Translations under genes and position numbers: made by a program
Assembly: GCA_965230535.1 (NCBI GenBank)
Contig: OZ246010.1
Location: 1,736,001 to 1,800,000, forward strand
DNA: 64,000 nt
Reading direction: 5' to 3'
Origin: JAUILH01 sp965230535
GTDB taxonomy: Bacteria > Bacteroidota > Bacteroidia > Flavobacteriales_D > JAUILH01
The notes under the pieces: model-generated
Told to the model about the DNA's origin: nothing
Database searches by the model: none
Seen by the model: only the letters and a program-made list of their open reading frames with translations
Shown: in pieces, positions 1-8,142 of the stretch
Numbering within the stretch: the first letter of the stretch is position 1
Layout of the letters: every line of letters starts with the position of its first letter

Positions 1-1
1 A

Positions 2-868
2 CACTTGATTAATAATAAAAGTCTGGGTTTAACCATTATTCGAAACGATAGCATTCTCTATGAATGGTACGACAAAGGATTTGACACCAGCTCTGTGATG
101 ACCACATTTTCCATGGCCAAATCGTTCGTGTCTTTACTTGTGGGTATTGCCATTGAAGAAGGAAAAATCAAATCTGCTGACGAACCTATCACAACCTACA
201 TTCCTGAGCTCAAGGACCCCGCCTTTTCCAAGATAAGCATTGAGCACTTGCTAAATATGCAATCCGGAATTCATTTTAATGAGTCTTATTACAACCCTTT
301 CGGAACCATAGCCAAGTTCTATTATGGCAAGCATTTATTGAAATATGTAAAAAGACTTAAGGTGGATAAAGATCCGGGGCAAGGTTTTGACTACAAAAGT
401 CTGGACACCCAATTGCTGGGCATCATCATTGAACGCTCAACAGGCCAGAAACTTGCTCATTATTTCCAGGAGAAGCTCTGGCAGCCTCTCGACATGCAAT
501 ATGATGCCAGCTGGAGCATTGACAGCAAAACCGGAGATACCGAAAAAGCCTTTTGCTGCCTGAATGCCCGAATTCTGGATTTTGCCAAGATTGGGAAAAT
601 GATGCTTCAGAAAGGTAAGTGGGGAAATGAGCAAATAGTTCCGGAAGAATGGGTCGAGCTTTGTTTCAAATCAAAGAATTACCCTTCTTACTCTTATCAG
701 TGGTGGATTTTAAACACGCCTCAAAATGAAATCATGGCACAAGGGATTCTGGGACAGTACTTATATATCAATCCCGCAAAAAACATTGTGATTGTCCGCA
801 TGGGAAAAAAATGGGGGAAAAGCATTAACTGGTGGAATTTTTTCACTCGACTAAGTCAGCCTCTTTAG
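2..868 (+). CDS. Serine hydrolase, beta-lactamase class C family (5' truncated)
   Basis: Partial protein of about 288 residues. The reading frame is open to the window edge, so the N-terminus lies upstream; the TTG at 5 is probably not the start. It has the serine beta-lactamase/DD-peptidase fold: an SxxK nucleophile motif, SMAK, near residue 36 and a second active-site motif with Tyr (DYKS) near residue 130. The family includes class C beta-lactamases, DD-peptidases and esterases acting on periplasmic substrates. The sequence does not show which substrate this one uses. It has no same-strand partner downstream; the next gene has its own promoter. Confidence 0.8.
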   Translation, partial: HLINNKSLGLTIIRNDSILYEWYDKGFDTSSVMTTFSMAKSFVSLLVGIAIEEGKIKSADEPITTYIPELKDPAFSKISIEHLLNMQSGIHFNESYYNPFGTIAKFYYGKHLLKYVKRLKVDKDPGQGFDYKSLDTQLLGIIIERSTGQKLAHYFQEKLWQPLDMQYDASWSIDSKTGDTEKAFCCLNARILDFAKIGKMMLQKGKWGNEQIVPEEWVELCFKSKNYPSYSYQWWILNTPQNEIMAQGILGQYLYINPAKNIVIVRMGKKWGKSINWWNFFTRLSQPL

Positions 869-997
869 TTCTTCGTTTGCTCTCATTGAAAAACAGATTT
901 CATGGGCATTTCACACCAAAAATTGGTTATTTTTGAGGCAATCCATTCATGCTGAGTGAATCTACTCCATTTTTTCCACAAAAAAACAGTGTATAAA

Positions 998-1028
998 TTG
1001 TGCTTCTTAAAAAATAGATGTATGTTTG
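998..1028 (+). promoter_or_regulatory. Bacteroidota-type promoter of the rplM-rpsI operon
   Basis: TTG at 998-1000, 20 bases, then TATGTTTG at 1021-1028. This fits the primary sigma factor consensus of Bacteroidota (TTG, 17-23 bases, TAnnTTTG) at every defined position. Transcription should begin near 1033-1036, giving a leader of about 40 bases before the GTG at 1075. The leader contains a short C-rich/G-rich inverted repeat (CCCC...GGGG, about 1031-1046). Another TAnnTTTG match lies at 928-935 but has no TTG at the right distance. Confidence 0.75.
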
Positions 1029-1074
1029 CACCCCCAATTTTCGGGGTATCGTATTAATAAAACAAGTAAAAAAC

Positions 1075-1530
1075 GTGGATACGCTTAGTTATAAAACAGT
1101 TTCGGCCAATAAAGCAAATGCTGAGAAAGCATGGTTATTGGTGGACGCAGAAGGACAACCATTAGGAAGAGTGGCTAGTAAAATTGCTTACTTATTAAGA
1201 GGAAAGCACAAGCCTAACTTTACACCTCATGCAGATTGCGGTGACAACGTGATCGTAATCAATGCTGAGAAAGTGACTTTGTCCGGAGACAAGTTTGAGC
1301 AAAAAACATACATCAGACACACTGGTTACCCAGGTGGACAGAGATCTTTAACTGCTCGTGAGGTACATGAAAAGCACCCAGAGAGATTGGTTGAAAATGC
1401 TGTAAAAGGTATGTTGCCTAAAAACAAATTAGGAAGCGCGATCTATCGTAATTTAAAAGTATACGTTGGTGCTGAGCACGGTCAGGATGCCCAAACACCT
1501 AAAAAAGTTGATTTAGAATCAATCAAGTAA
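1075..1530 (+). CDS. rplM: 50S ribosomal protein L13
   Basis: Ribosomal protein L13 of the large subunit, about 151 residues. The conserved N-terminus is DTLSYKTVSANK, and the L13 core GRVASKIAYLLRGKHKP and the YIRHTGYPGG segment are clear. I start it at the GTG at 1075: family members in this phylum begin at exactly this residue, and the upstream in-frame ATG at 1018 overlaps the promoter -7 element at 1021-1028, so it would not be in the mRNA. It is followed after 7 bases by rpsI, the usual L13-S9 pair. Confidence 0.95.
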   Translation: MDTLSYKTVSANKANAEKAWLLVDAEGQPLGRVASKIAYLLRGKHKPNFTPHADCGDNVIVINAEKVTLSGDKFEQKTYIRHTGYPGGQRSLTAREVHEKHPERLVENAVKGMLPKNKLGSAIYRNLKVYVGAEHGQDAQTPKKVDLESIK

Positions 1531-1537
1531 TTGAATA

Positions 1538-1924
1538 ATGGAAGTAATTAACACATTAGGAAGAAGAAAAACTTCAGTAGCTAGAGTTTACATGACCAGT
1601 GGAAAAGGAAATTTCACTATCAATGGTCGTGATGGAAAAGACTATTTTCCGGTAGCTATTCACCAATCAATCTTAAACCAACCATTCGACTTAACAGATA
1701 CTAAAGGTCAGTATGACGTTAATGTAAATGTTTTCGGTGGTGGTATTGCAGGTCAGGTTGAAGCAATCAGATTGGCAGTTTCAAGAGCATTGGTTGAAGT
1801 AAATGAGGAATACAAGCCTGCTTTGAAAGCTGAAGGTTTAATGACACGTGATCCAAGAATGGTTGAGCGTAAGAAGCCTGGTCAGAAAAAAGCAAGAAAG
1901 AAATTCCAATTCTCGAAACGTTAA
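1538..1924 (+). CDS. rpsI: 30S ribosomal protein S9
   Basis: Ribosomal protein S9, 128 residues, full length for the family. It shows the N-terminal GRRKTSVARVY motif and the basic C-terminal tail ending FQFSKR, which reaches the decoding site of the 30S subunit. It lies 7 bases downstream of rplM, so the two are cotranscribed. A hairpin at 1937-1957 follows the stop codon, so rpsB may be only partly read through from this operon. Confidence 0.97.
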   Translation: MEVINTLGRRKTSVARVYMTSGKGNFTINGRDGKDYFPVAIHQSILNQPFDLTDTKGQYDVNVNVFGGGIAGQVEAIRLAVSRALVEVNEEYKPALKAEGLMTRDPRMVERKKPGQKKARKKFQFSKR

Positions 1925-1936
1925 TTCCAAAGAACC

Positions 1937-1957
1937 GTCCCGATCTATGCTCGGGAC
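1937..1957 (+). terminator. Hairpin between rpsI and rpsB (possible weak terminator or leader element)
   Basis: GTCCCGA (1937-1943), a 7-base loop and TCGGGAC (1951-1957) form a perfect 7-bp stem. A short T5 run follows four bases later, which is weak for a rho-independent terminator. A second palindrome, TCTAAA-CTG-TTTAGA, lies at 1992-2006. Together they fill the 150-base gap before rpsB and may be a partial terminator, a processing site or an rpsB leader. The sequence does not decide which. Confidence 0.45.
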
Positions 1958-2074
1958 AGAGTTTTTGTGGAGTTTGTTTGTGGATTTAGTATCTAAACTG
2001 TTTAGACCTGAGCAATCGGCTACTAATCAGTTGTGAGAACCATATATAAGAATGTAAATCTCAAATTAAAAAAC

Positions 2075-2848
2075 ATGTCTAAAGTAGATTTTAAAGAATT
2101 ATTAGATGCCGGAGTACATTTCGGTCACCTAAAAAGAAAGTGGAACCCGGCAATGGCGCCTTATATCTTCGATGAGAAAAAAGGTATCCACGTTATTGAC
2201 CTTAACAAAACTGTTGTTAAATTGGATGAAGCGGCTTCTGCCTTGAAGCAAATCGCTAAGTCTGGTAAAAAAGTTTTGTTTGTTGCCACTAAAAAACAAG
2301 CAAGAGAAATTCTTGAAGAGAAGTGTAAAGCGGTAAACATGCCATTCGTAACTGAAAGATGGCCTGGTGGAATGTTAACCAACTTTGCTACCATCAGAAA
2401 AGCAATTAGAAAAATGGCTTCTATCGATAAAATGAATGCCGATGGAACCATTAAAACTTTCTCTAAAAGAGAGAGACTTCAAATTTCTCGTCAAAGAGCT
2501 AAACTTGAAAAGAACTTAGGTAGTATCTCTGAGTTAACAAGACTTCCGGCAGCCATCTTCATCATTGATGTAAAGAAAGAACACATTGCTGTTGCTGAAG
2601 CTAAGAAATTGAACATCCCTACTTTTGCAATGGTAGATACCAACTCTGATCCTAACTTAGTTGATTTCCCTATCCCTGCAAATGATGATGCGACCAAGTC
2701 TATCGATAAGATCGTAAGCATTGTAACTGATGCCATCAAAGAAGGTTTGGATGAAAGAAGAAGTGCTAAGGATAAAAAAGCTGAAGCTGCTCCTAAAAAA
2801 GAGAAAGCTAAAGAAGCGCCAGCTACCGAAGAAACTGCTGCTGAATAA
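2075..2848 (+). CDS. rpsB: 30S ribosomal protein S2
   Basis: Ribosomal protein S2, 257 residues. It begins SKVDFKELLDAGVHFGH, the family N-terminus, which fixes the start at the ATG at 2075 rather than the in-frame GTG at 2033. Conserved blocks include RWPGGMLTNF and FIIDVKKEHIAV. The C-terminus is an Ala/Lys/Glu-rich low-complexity tail (about residues 230-257), common in this phylum. It pairs with tsf 36 bases downstream, as in most bacteria. Confidence 0.96.
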   Translation: MSKVDFKELLDAGVHFGHLKRKWNPAMAPYIFDEKKGIHVIDLNKTVVKLDEAASALKQIAKSGKKVLFVATKKQAREILEEKCKAVNMPFVTERWPGGMLTNFATIRKAIRKMASIDKMNADGTIKTFSKRERLQISRQRAKLEKNLGSISELTRLPAAIFIIDVKKEHIAVAEAKKLNIPTFAMVDTNSDPNLVDFPIPANDDATKSIDKIVSIVTDAIKEGLDERRSAKDKKAEAAPKKEKAKEAPATEETAAE

Positions 2849-2884
2849 TCAAGGAATTTTTATTAATATTTAAAGGAGAAAATC

Positions 2885-3709
2885 ATGGCTATTACTGCTA
2901 AACAAGTAAACGAGCTAAGACAAAAAACCGGTGCAGGAATGATGGACTGCAAAAAAGCTTTGGTTGAAGCTGACGGTGATATGGAACAAGCAATTGACCT
3001 TCTTAGAAAGAAAGGTCAGAAAGTTGCCGCTAAAAGAGGTGACAACGAAACAAAAGAAGGTTTGGTTATCGCACACACAACTGCTGATAACAAAAAAGGT
3101 GTTTTATTGGCACTTAACTGTGAAACTGATTTCGTTGCTAAGAATGAAGATTTCAGAAATTTCGTTCAGTCAATCGTAGATGTTGCTATTTCTAACAGCC
3201 CTGCTTCTGTTGAAGAATTGAAAGGTTTGAAATACAACGACAACCTTACTGTTGATGAAAAAATCACTGAGCAAGTTGGTGTGATTGGAGAGAAGTTAGA
3301 CCTTTCAAGCTACTCTTTATTAGACGCTGAAAGTGTTGTTGCTTACAACCACCCAGGAAACCAGATTGCTTCTATCGTTGCTTTAAACAAAGAAAGCGAT
3401 ATCGAATTAGGTAGACAGGTTGCTATGCAGGTTGCTGCAATGGCGCCTATCGCTGTAGATAAAGATGACGTTGATCAGGAGACTGTTCAAAGAGAAATTG
3501 AAGTAGGTAAAGAATTGGCTATCCAGGAAGGTAAACCAGCTGAAATGGCTGAGAAAATTGCCATGGGTAGATTAAACAAATTCTACAAAGAAACTACTTT
3601 GCTGAATCAGGCTTTCATTAAGGACAACAAGAAATCTGTTGCCCAGTTCTTGAAAGATTCTGATCCTGAGTTAACAGTAACTCAATTCAAAAGAGTTCAA
3701 CTCAAATAA
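2885..3709 (+). CDS. tsf: Elongation factor Ts
   Basis: Guanine nucleotide exchange factor for EF-Tu, 274 residues, the usual length in Bacteroidota. The N-terminal UBA-like region has VNELRQKTGAGMMDCKKAL, and the TDFVAKNEDF motif of the core follows at about residue 80. An AAAGGAG Shine-Dalgarno at 2872-2878, 6 bases before the ATG, is unusually strong for this genome, where most genes have none. The gene ends just before a clear terminator at 3723-3759, closing the ribosomal transcription unit. Confidence 0.97.
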   Translation: MAITAKQVNELRQKTGAGMMDCKKALVEADGDMEQAIDLLRKKGQKVAAKRGDNETKEGLVIAHTTADNKKGVLLALNCETDFVAKNEDFRNFVQSIVDVAISNSPASVEELKGLKYNDNLTVDEKITEQVGVIGEKLDLSSYSLLDAESVVAYNHPGNQIASIVALNKESDIELGRQVAMQVAAMAPIAVDKDDVDQETVQREIEVGKELAIQEGKPAEMAEKIAMGRLNKFYKETTLLNQAFIKDNKKSVAQFLKDSDPELTVTQFKRVQLK

Positions 3710-3722
3710 TTTATTGAATTTT

Positions 3723-3759
3723 AAAAAAAAGAGAGAATGATTAATTCTCTCTTTTTTTT
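3723..3759. terminator. Rho-independent terminator after tsf
   Basis: GAGAGAAT (3731-3738), loop GATTA, ATTCTCTC (3744-3751), flanked by A8 upstream and T8 downstream, so it can act in both directions. It ends the rpsB-tsf transcript. The in-frame ATG at 3737 lies inside this stem, which shows pyrH starts later, at 3791. Confidence 0.9.
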
Positions 3760-3790
3760 GTCCTTACATTTAGAACATCAAAAAAATCCT

Positions 3791-4498
3791 ATGAAGTACA
3801 AAAGAATATTATTGAAACTGAGCGGAGAAGCCCTTATGGGGAATAAGCAGTTTGGAATTGACAACGATCGTTTGGAGGAATACACCAAGGAAATCAGAAG
3901 CATTTATGACGCTGGTGTGCAAATTGCAATCGTGATCGGTGGCGGTAATATTTTTAGAGGCGTACAGGCAGAACAAGGCGGGATGGAACGTACTCAGGGT
4001 GACTACATGGGAATGCTGGCCACTATGATTAACGCCATGGCACTTCAGGCAGCTCTTGAGAAAGAAGGTATTTATACCAGGTTACAATCGGCCATCGAAA
4101 TGAAAGAGATCGCAGAGCCTTTTATTAAAAGACGTGCGGTAAGACATCTTGAAAAGGGCCGTGTTGTTATTTTCGGAGCCGGAACAGGAAACCCATTCTT
4201 CACCACGGATACAGCAGCCAGTTTAAGAGCCATTGAGATTGAAGCAGATGTTATTTTGAAAGGAACTCGCGTAGACGGTATTTACACTGCAGATCCTGAG
4301 AAAGATCCTGCAGCCAAGAAATTCGAACGCATCACCTTCAGTGAAGTGTATGAAAAAGGACTCAATGTAATGGACTTAACTGCCTTTACTTTGTGTAATG
4401 AAAACAAACTACCTATCATCGTATTCGACATGAATAAACCAGGGAACTTAAACAAAGTTGTTTTAGGAGAACCTGTTGGCACACTTGTTGAATTCTAG
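3791..4498 (+). CDS. pyrH: UMP kinase
   Basis: Uridylate kinase of the amino acid kinase family, phosphorylating UMP to UDP in pyrimidine nucleotide synthesis; 235 residues. Recognisable features are the N-terminal KRILLKLSGEALMG, the glycine-rich VIGGGNIFRG loop, the acceptor region GTGNPFFTTDTAA and the ADPEKDP motif. The start at 3791 (MKYKRILLK) matches family N-termini; the longer frame begins inside a terminator. It is followed 35 bases later by frr, the common pyrH-frr pair. Confidence 0.96.
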   Translation: MKYKRILLKLSGEALMGNKQFGIDNDRLEEYTKEIRSIYDAGVQIAIVIGGGNIFRGVQAEQGGMERTQGDYMGMLATMINAMALQAALEKEGIYTRLQSAIEMKEIAEPFIKRRAVRHLEKGRVVIFGAGTGNPFFTTDTAASLRAIEIEADVILKGTRVDGIYTADPEKDPAAKKFERITFSEVYEKGLNVMDLTAFTLCNENKLPIIVFDMNKPGNLNKVVLGEPVGTLVEF

Positions 4499-4533
4499 AT
4501 TAATGTTAATTTTAACTCAATAATACTTAGATC

Positions 4534-5097
4534 ATGACGGAAGATATTCAAATGGCATACGATGAAGCGAAAGAAGGCATGGAAAAAGCCATTTCGCATT
4601 TGGAAAGTGAATTGACAAAGATTAGAGCTGGAAGAGCCAACCCATCTATGTTGTCTGGTGTAATGGTTGAGTATTATGGTTCTCCTACTCCACTTCAGCA
4701 GGTTGCTAATGTGAGTACATTGGATGCCAGAACAATTTCCATCCAACCTTGGGAAAAAAGTATTCTTGAAGAGATAGAAAGAGCCATTATCAACTCTAAC
4801 CTTGGTTTGAATCCTCAGAATAATGGTGAGTTAATCATGATCAACATTCCGGTTCTAACGGAAGAAAGAAGACGTGATTTGGTAAAAAAGGCTAAGGCAG
4901 AAGGAGAAAATGCCAAAGTGAGTATCCGAAATAACAGAAAGGATGCCAATGATTTCATCAAAGGACTTGAAAAGGATGGCTTGTCTGAAGATATGGCAAA
5001 AGATGCTGAAAACAGCATTCAGGACCTTACCAATAGCTACACAGGAAAAGTAGATTCTGTTGTTGATGCCAAGGAAGCTGACATCATGAAAGTATAA
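4534..5097 (+). CDS. frr: Ribosome recycling factor
   Basis: Ribosome recycling factor, 187 residues. With EF-G it splits post-termination ribosomes. Seen are the helix I motif LTKIRAGRANPSML, the domain II strands (YYGSPTPLQQVANVS, then SIQPWEKS) and the C-terminal VSIRNNRKDAN helix. Cotranscribed with pyrH. The next frame begins right after its stop codon. Confidence 0.96.
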   Translation: MTEDIQMAYDEAKEGMEKAISHLESELTKIRAGRANPSMLSGVMVEYYGSPTPLQQVANVSTLDARTISIQPWEKSILEEIERAIINSNLGLNPQNNGELIMINIPVLTEERRRDLVKKAKAEGENAKVSIRNNRKDANDFIKGLEKDGLSEDMAKDAENSIQDLTNSYTGKVDSVVDAKEADIMKV

Positions 5098-5103
5098 GTT
5101 TGT

Positions 5104-5484
5104 TTGGAGGAACTGGCCAAACAATACAATGAGACCATCATAAAAAAATGGTCTGTTAATTTCTTACATAGGCAAATAGCCAAAAATTGCTCAGGACAAC
5201 TTCTTGTAACAGATCATTCTCTATATCTGAAAGCCGACTTTGATCACTCAATTCAGGGGCTTTTTCAAACCATAAAGGAAGCTCAAAAAGGAAAATCTCA
5301 TGAAGACGTTTTCCCTGAACAGAATGATGTCATAAGAATCCCCAAAACATCTATTGACTCTGTTCAAAGAAAACGTTCATTTCCATTCAGCCAACTCATC
5401 ATTACCCTGAAAGATCAAACACAATTTCAAATCAATCAGGGTTTGGTAGGCGTCAAAGCAATTGAAGCGTCAATACTATCATAG
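5104..5484 (+). CDS. Hypothetical protein, PH/GRAM-like fold suspected
   Basis: A 126-residue protein with no signal peptide or membrane segment. The only possible start is the TTG at 5104: the frr stop codon is in frame just upstream and no Met codon occurs later in the frame. A pattern of alternating hydrophobic strands (GQLLVTDHSLYLKA, then IRIPKTSIDSVQ, then SQLIITLKDQTQFQI) followed by a final helix resembles bacterial PH/GRAM-type domains. This is pattern recognition only. It probably reads through from frr and overlaps the convergent cysH end by 6 bases. Confidence 0.6.
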   Translation: MEELAKQYNETIIKKWSVNFLHRQIAKNCSGQLLVTDHSLYLKADFDHSIQGLFQTIKEAQKGKSHEDVFPEQNDVIRIPKTSIDSVQRKRSFPFSQLIITLKDQTQFQINQGLVGVKAIEASILS

Positions 5485-6150
5485 GTGTAGTCCGCATTCG
5501 GTTTTAGGACTGTTATTCCATCTACCTTCTCTACCTTCACCAGGTTTGGTACAATGGCTACACCCAATGGAATGGTATCCTTTCATTTTTAAAGGATGAA
5601 ATGGCAAATGATGATCTATGATGAACTTCTCCCTTTCTTCTTTAGTCACATCTAACAAGGGATAAAACTTCAGCATGTCTCCTCTTTCTTCAAAAATATT
5701 CAGGCTGGATCGATGATCGCTTTGCCATTTCATAAGTCCGGACACCCAAACAGAATGTCCCTTTTTGATGTTGTCAAGTGGCTCTACCTTATTAATATTA
5801 CAGCAGAAGTCAGGGTCTTTTTGCCAAGTCTCATCCTCTAAAGTAAATTGATGTTTCCAATCTTCCGCTCTAACATCTTCAACCTGCAAATCATATAATT
5901 GAGTTAAGTATTGTTTATAGATTAGAGTTTCCTTAAAATGATATCCCGTATCAATGAAATGAATCAATTGAAGTGGATTTACATCTGAAAACACTTTGAG
6001 CAATAATGCAGAAGTTGCTGCGAAAGATGATGTCAACATCACCTCATCTTCTTCGAAATCCTGATACAGTCTTTCAACCCGCTCATAAATGCTTAAACTC
6101 TGATAAATCTCATTAAGTTCATCAATACCCAATTTTGTCTTAGTCTTCAT
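5479..6150 (-). CDS. cysH: (Phospho)adenylylsulfate reductase, 4Fe-4S type
   Basis: Reduces APS and/or PAPS to sulfite; 223 residues. The cysteine pattern is that of the iron-sulfur (APS reductase) branch: CC at residues 116-117, CxxC at 197-200 (GCSHCTKP) and the catalytic C-terminal ECGLH with Cys219. N-terminal SSF and HFIDTGYHF motifs bind the adenylyl group. I use the ATG at 6150, which shares one base with the cysM stop (TGATG). It is the last gene of the eight-gene operon. A separate cysC lies at 61485-62099, so PAPS is also made; the enzyme may accept both substrates, as reported for Bacillus subtilis CysH. Confidence 0.9.
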   Translation of the reverse strand: MKTKTKLGIDELNEIYQSLSIYERVERLYQDFEEDEVMLTSSFAATSALLLKVFSDVNPLQLIHFIDTGYHFKETLIYKQYLTQLYDLQVEDVRAEDWKHQFTLEDETWQKDPDFCCNINKVEPLDNIKKGHSVWVSGLMKWQSDHRSSLNIFEERGDMLKFYPLLDVTKEEREKFIIDHHLPFHPLKMKGYHSIGCSHCTKPGEGREGRWNNSPKTECGLHL

Positions 6151-7037
6151 CAATTTTCCTCCTTAAATAATTCTGTACTCAAATACCTATCTCCTCTATC
6201 ACATGCGATAAAGACCACGATTCCTCCCTGAAGGCTCTTTGCTAACCTCAATGCCAGAGTGCATGCCCCTCCTGTACTCATCCCGCAAAAAATCCCTTCT
6301 TCCCTGGCCAACAAACGGGCATGCTCAATGGCCTCTTGCCTTGAGACAGTTTCAAGAGAGTCGACCCATTTGGGATCATAAATTTCCGGTGTAAGATCTG
6401 CCGACCATCTTCGAATCCCCGGAATGGTATCTCCTTCCTTCGGCTGTGCTCCAATAATTTGAACCTCATCATTTTGGTTTTTCAGATATCTGGACACTCC
6501 CATAATGGTTCCGGTTGTTCCCATGGCAGATACAAAGTGAGTAATTTCACCCTTGGTGTCCCGCCAAATCTCAGGTCCGGTTCCATGATAATGTGCCAGG
6601 TAATTATTGGGGTTCGCAAATTGATTGAGCATAACATACGCTCCTGAATCTCTCATCTCAAGAGCCACAAGACGTGCATACTCAATTGTCTTTTTCGCAG
6701 GCGTTAAAACCAGATTTGCACCATATGCCCGCATACAGCTAATCCTTTCCGTTGTAGCATTATCCGGCATTACCAAGGTGATTTTTATTCCAAACTGAGA
6801 AGCGATCATGGCCAAAGCAATTCCGGTATTGCCGCTGGTTGCCTCCACCAAATGATCCTTTTTAGAAATATCGCCATTTTTCAAGGCAGTCAGAATCATA
6901 TTAAAAGCAGCTCTGTCTTTGACACTTCCCGCCGGATTATTCCCTTCCAATTTTGCGTAAACTGCTGCCCCTCCTTCCGGAGATAGACTCTTCAATTTCA
7001 CCAGGGGTGTTTGTCCAATTGTATCTAGTATATTCAT
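6150..7037 (-). CDS. cysM: Cysteine synthase B (O-acetylserine sulfhydrylase)
   Basis: PLP-dependent enzyme joining sulfide to O-acetylserine to give cysteine; 295 residues. The PLP lysine is K40 in NPAGSVKDRAAF, followed by the ATSGNTGIALA substrate loop and the phosphate-binding TTGT turn. It is closer to CysM than CysK in length and motif. The ATGA overlap with cysE and one-base overlap with cysH indicate translational coupling. CysE makes its substrate and sulfite reductase its sulfide. Confidence 0.92.
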   Translation of the reverse strand: MNILDTIGQTPLVKLKSLSPEGGAAVYAKLEGNNPAGSVKDRAAFNMILTALKNGDISKKDHLVEATSGNTGIALAMIASQFGIKITLVMPDNATTERISCMRAYGANLVLTPAKKTIEYARLVALEMRDSGAYVMLNQFANPNNYLAHYHGTGPEIWRDTKGEITHFVSAMGTTGTIMGVSRYLKNQNDEVQIIGAQPKEGDTIPGIRRWSADLTPEIYDPKWVDSLETVSRQEAIEHARLLAREEGIFCGMSTGGACTLALRLAKSLQGGIVVFIACDRGDRYLSTELFKEEN

Positions 7038-7810
7038 GACGCTACAGAACTTAGGTTAACAGCTGCAACCCTTTCATAGGCTGGCTCCTTATAATATATT
7101 TTTGTGTTTTCGGGAAGACTGTTTGTCAACCACACATTTCCACCAACAACAGAATTGTTTCCAATGATGGTCTCTCCGCCTAACACAGTGGCCTGAGCAT
7201 AAATCACAACATGATCTCCGATACTTGGATGTCGTTTGCTTTGAGCATCTTTTTTGGACACGCTCATTGCCCCCAGAGTGACTCCCTGGTATATTTTAAC
7301 ATGATTTCCTATGACGGTGGTCTCTCCAATCACAATACCGGTACCATGATCTATGCAGAAGTAAGATCCGATTTTTGCACCCGGATGTATGTCGATACCC
7401 GTTCTTGCATGCGCATGTTCGGTAATGATTCTGGGAATTAACTGAACCCCTAATTTTTGAATGAGATGTGCCACCCTATACGCCGCTATGGCATAAAAAC
7501 CAGGATAAGACAAAACAATTTCAAGTTCTGATTTGGCTGCAGGATCCCCTTCAAATATCGCTTTGAGATCCATATCCAAAGAATTCTTCACATCTTCAAC
7601 ACCTTCAAAAAATTGATGAGTCAATGATTGTGAGTCGATTAAATTGTCTCCTAAATTGCTGTCAAAGATGATTCTTAGGTCCCTCTTTAAGTTGTTTGGC
7701 TGGGTATACGCTTCATCAGGCATGCCCAGACGAACCGGATAAAAGGCGTTGAGCAGGTCATCAAAAAAGTTGATTATTATTTGTTGATACATAATTTTAG
7801 TTTTTACCAT
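7034..7810 (-). CDS. cysE: Serine O-acetyltransferase
   Basis: Acetylates serine to O-acetylserine, the carbon skeleton for cysteine; 258 residues from this start. The C-terminal half is a left-handed beta-helix of hexapeptide repeats, with the active-site stretches GIDIHPGAKIG, DHGTGIVIGETTVIG and KRHPSIGDHV. The N-terminal half is the helical domain of SAT enzymes. A second ATG at 7792 (MYQQIIINF) is also credible; the one at 7810 overlaps the ferredoxin gene by 7 bases. The gene sits between ferredoxin and cysM in the operon. Confidence 0.92.
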   Translation of the reverse strand: MVKTKIMYQQIIINFFDDLLNAFYPVRLGMPDEAYTQPNNLKRDLRIIFDSNLGDNLIDSQSLTHQFFEGVEDVKNSLDMDLKAIFEGDPAAKSELEIVLSYPGFYAIAAYRVAHLIQKLGVQLIPRIITEHAHARTGIDIHPGAKIGSYFCIDHGTGIVIGETTVIGNHVKIYQGVTLGAMSVSKKDAQSKRHPSIGDHVVIYAQATVLGGETIIGNNSVVGGNVWLTNSLPENTKIYYKEPAYERVAAVNLSSVAS

Positions 7811-8142
7811 TCATTTACTTCTTCATGAACTGGTGCAAGCCTTACTACCAGTCCATCTATATCTTTGCTAACCGGAATTTGACATCCCAGTCTTGAGTTG
7901 GCTTGTACAAACCAGGCTTCATCCAACATGGCTTGCTCAGCTTCATTTCTTTCTTGCAGAACAGGCTCAGTCTCAATATACACCTGACAAGAAGCACACA
8001 AAGCCATACCTCCACATGTCCCTTCTACCGGCAGATCAACGCTCTTACATACTTCCATCAGGTTCATATTCATATCTGTTGGAGCCTCCACCTCATGGGA
8101 TTCACCTTGCCTGTCTATAATTGTAATCTTAATTGTCTCCAT
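7804..8142 (-). CDS. 2Fe-2S ferredoxin, adrenodoxin type
   Basis: A 112-residue ferredoxin with the cluster ligands Cys43, Cys49 and Cys52 (GTCGGMALCASC) and Cys87 (SRLGCQIP), the adrenodoxin-like C-x5-C-x2-C spacing. It lies directly after a ferredoxin-NADP reductase gene and in the same operon as a ferredoxin-dependent sulfite reductase, so its inferred job is carrying the six electrons for sulfite reduction. Its start overlaps the reductase stop by one base. Confidence 0.9.
   Translation of the reverse strand: METIKITIIDRQGESHEVEAPTDMNMNLMEVCKSVDLPVEGTCGGMALCASCQVYIETEPVLQERNEAEQAMLDEAWFVQANSRLGCQIPVSKDIDGLVVRLAPVHEEVNEW

Noticed and set aside
1018..1074. N-terminal extension of L13
   Set aside because: The ATG coincides with the promoter -7 region and the extension matches no L13 family member.
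3737..3790. N-terminal extension of UMP kinase
   Set aside because: The ATG is inside the terminator stem; the conserved N-terminus begins at 3791.
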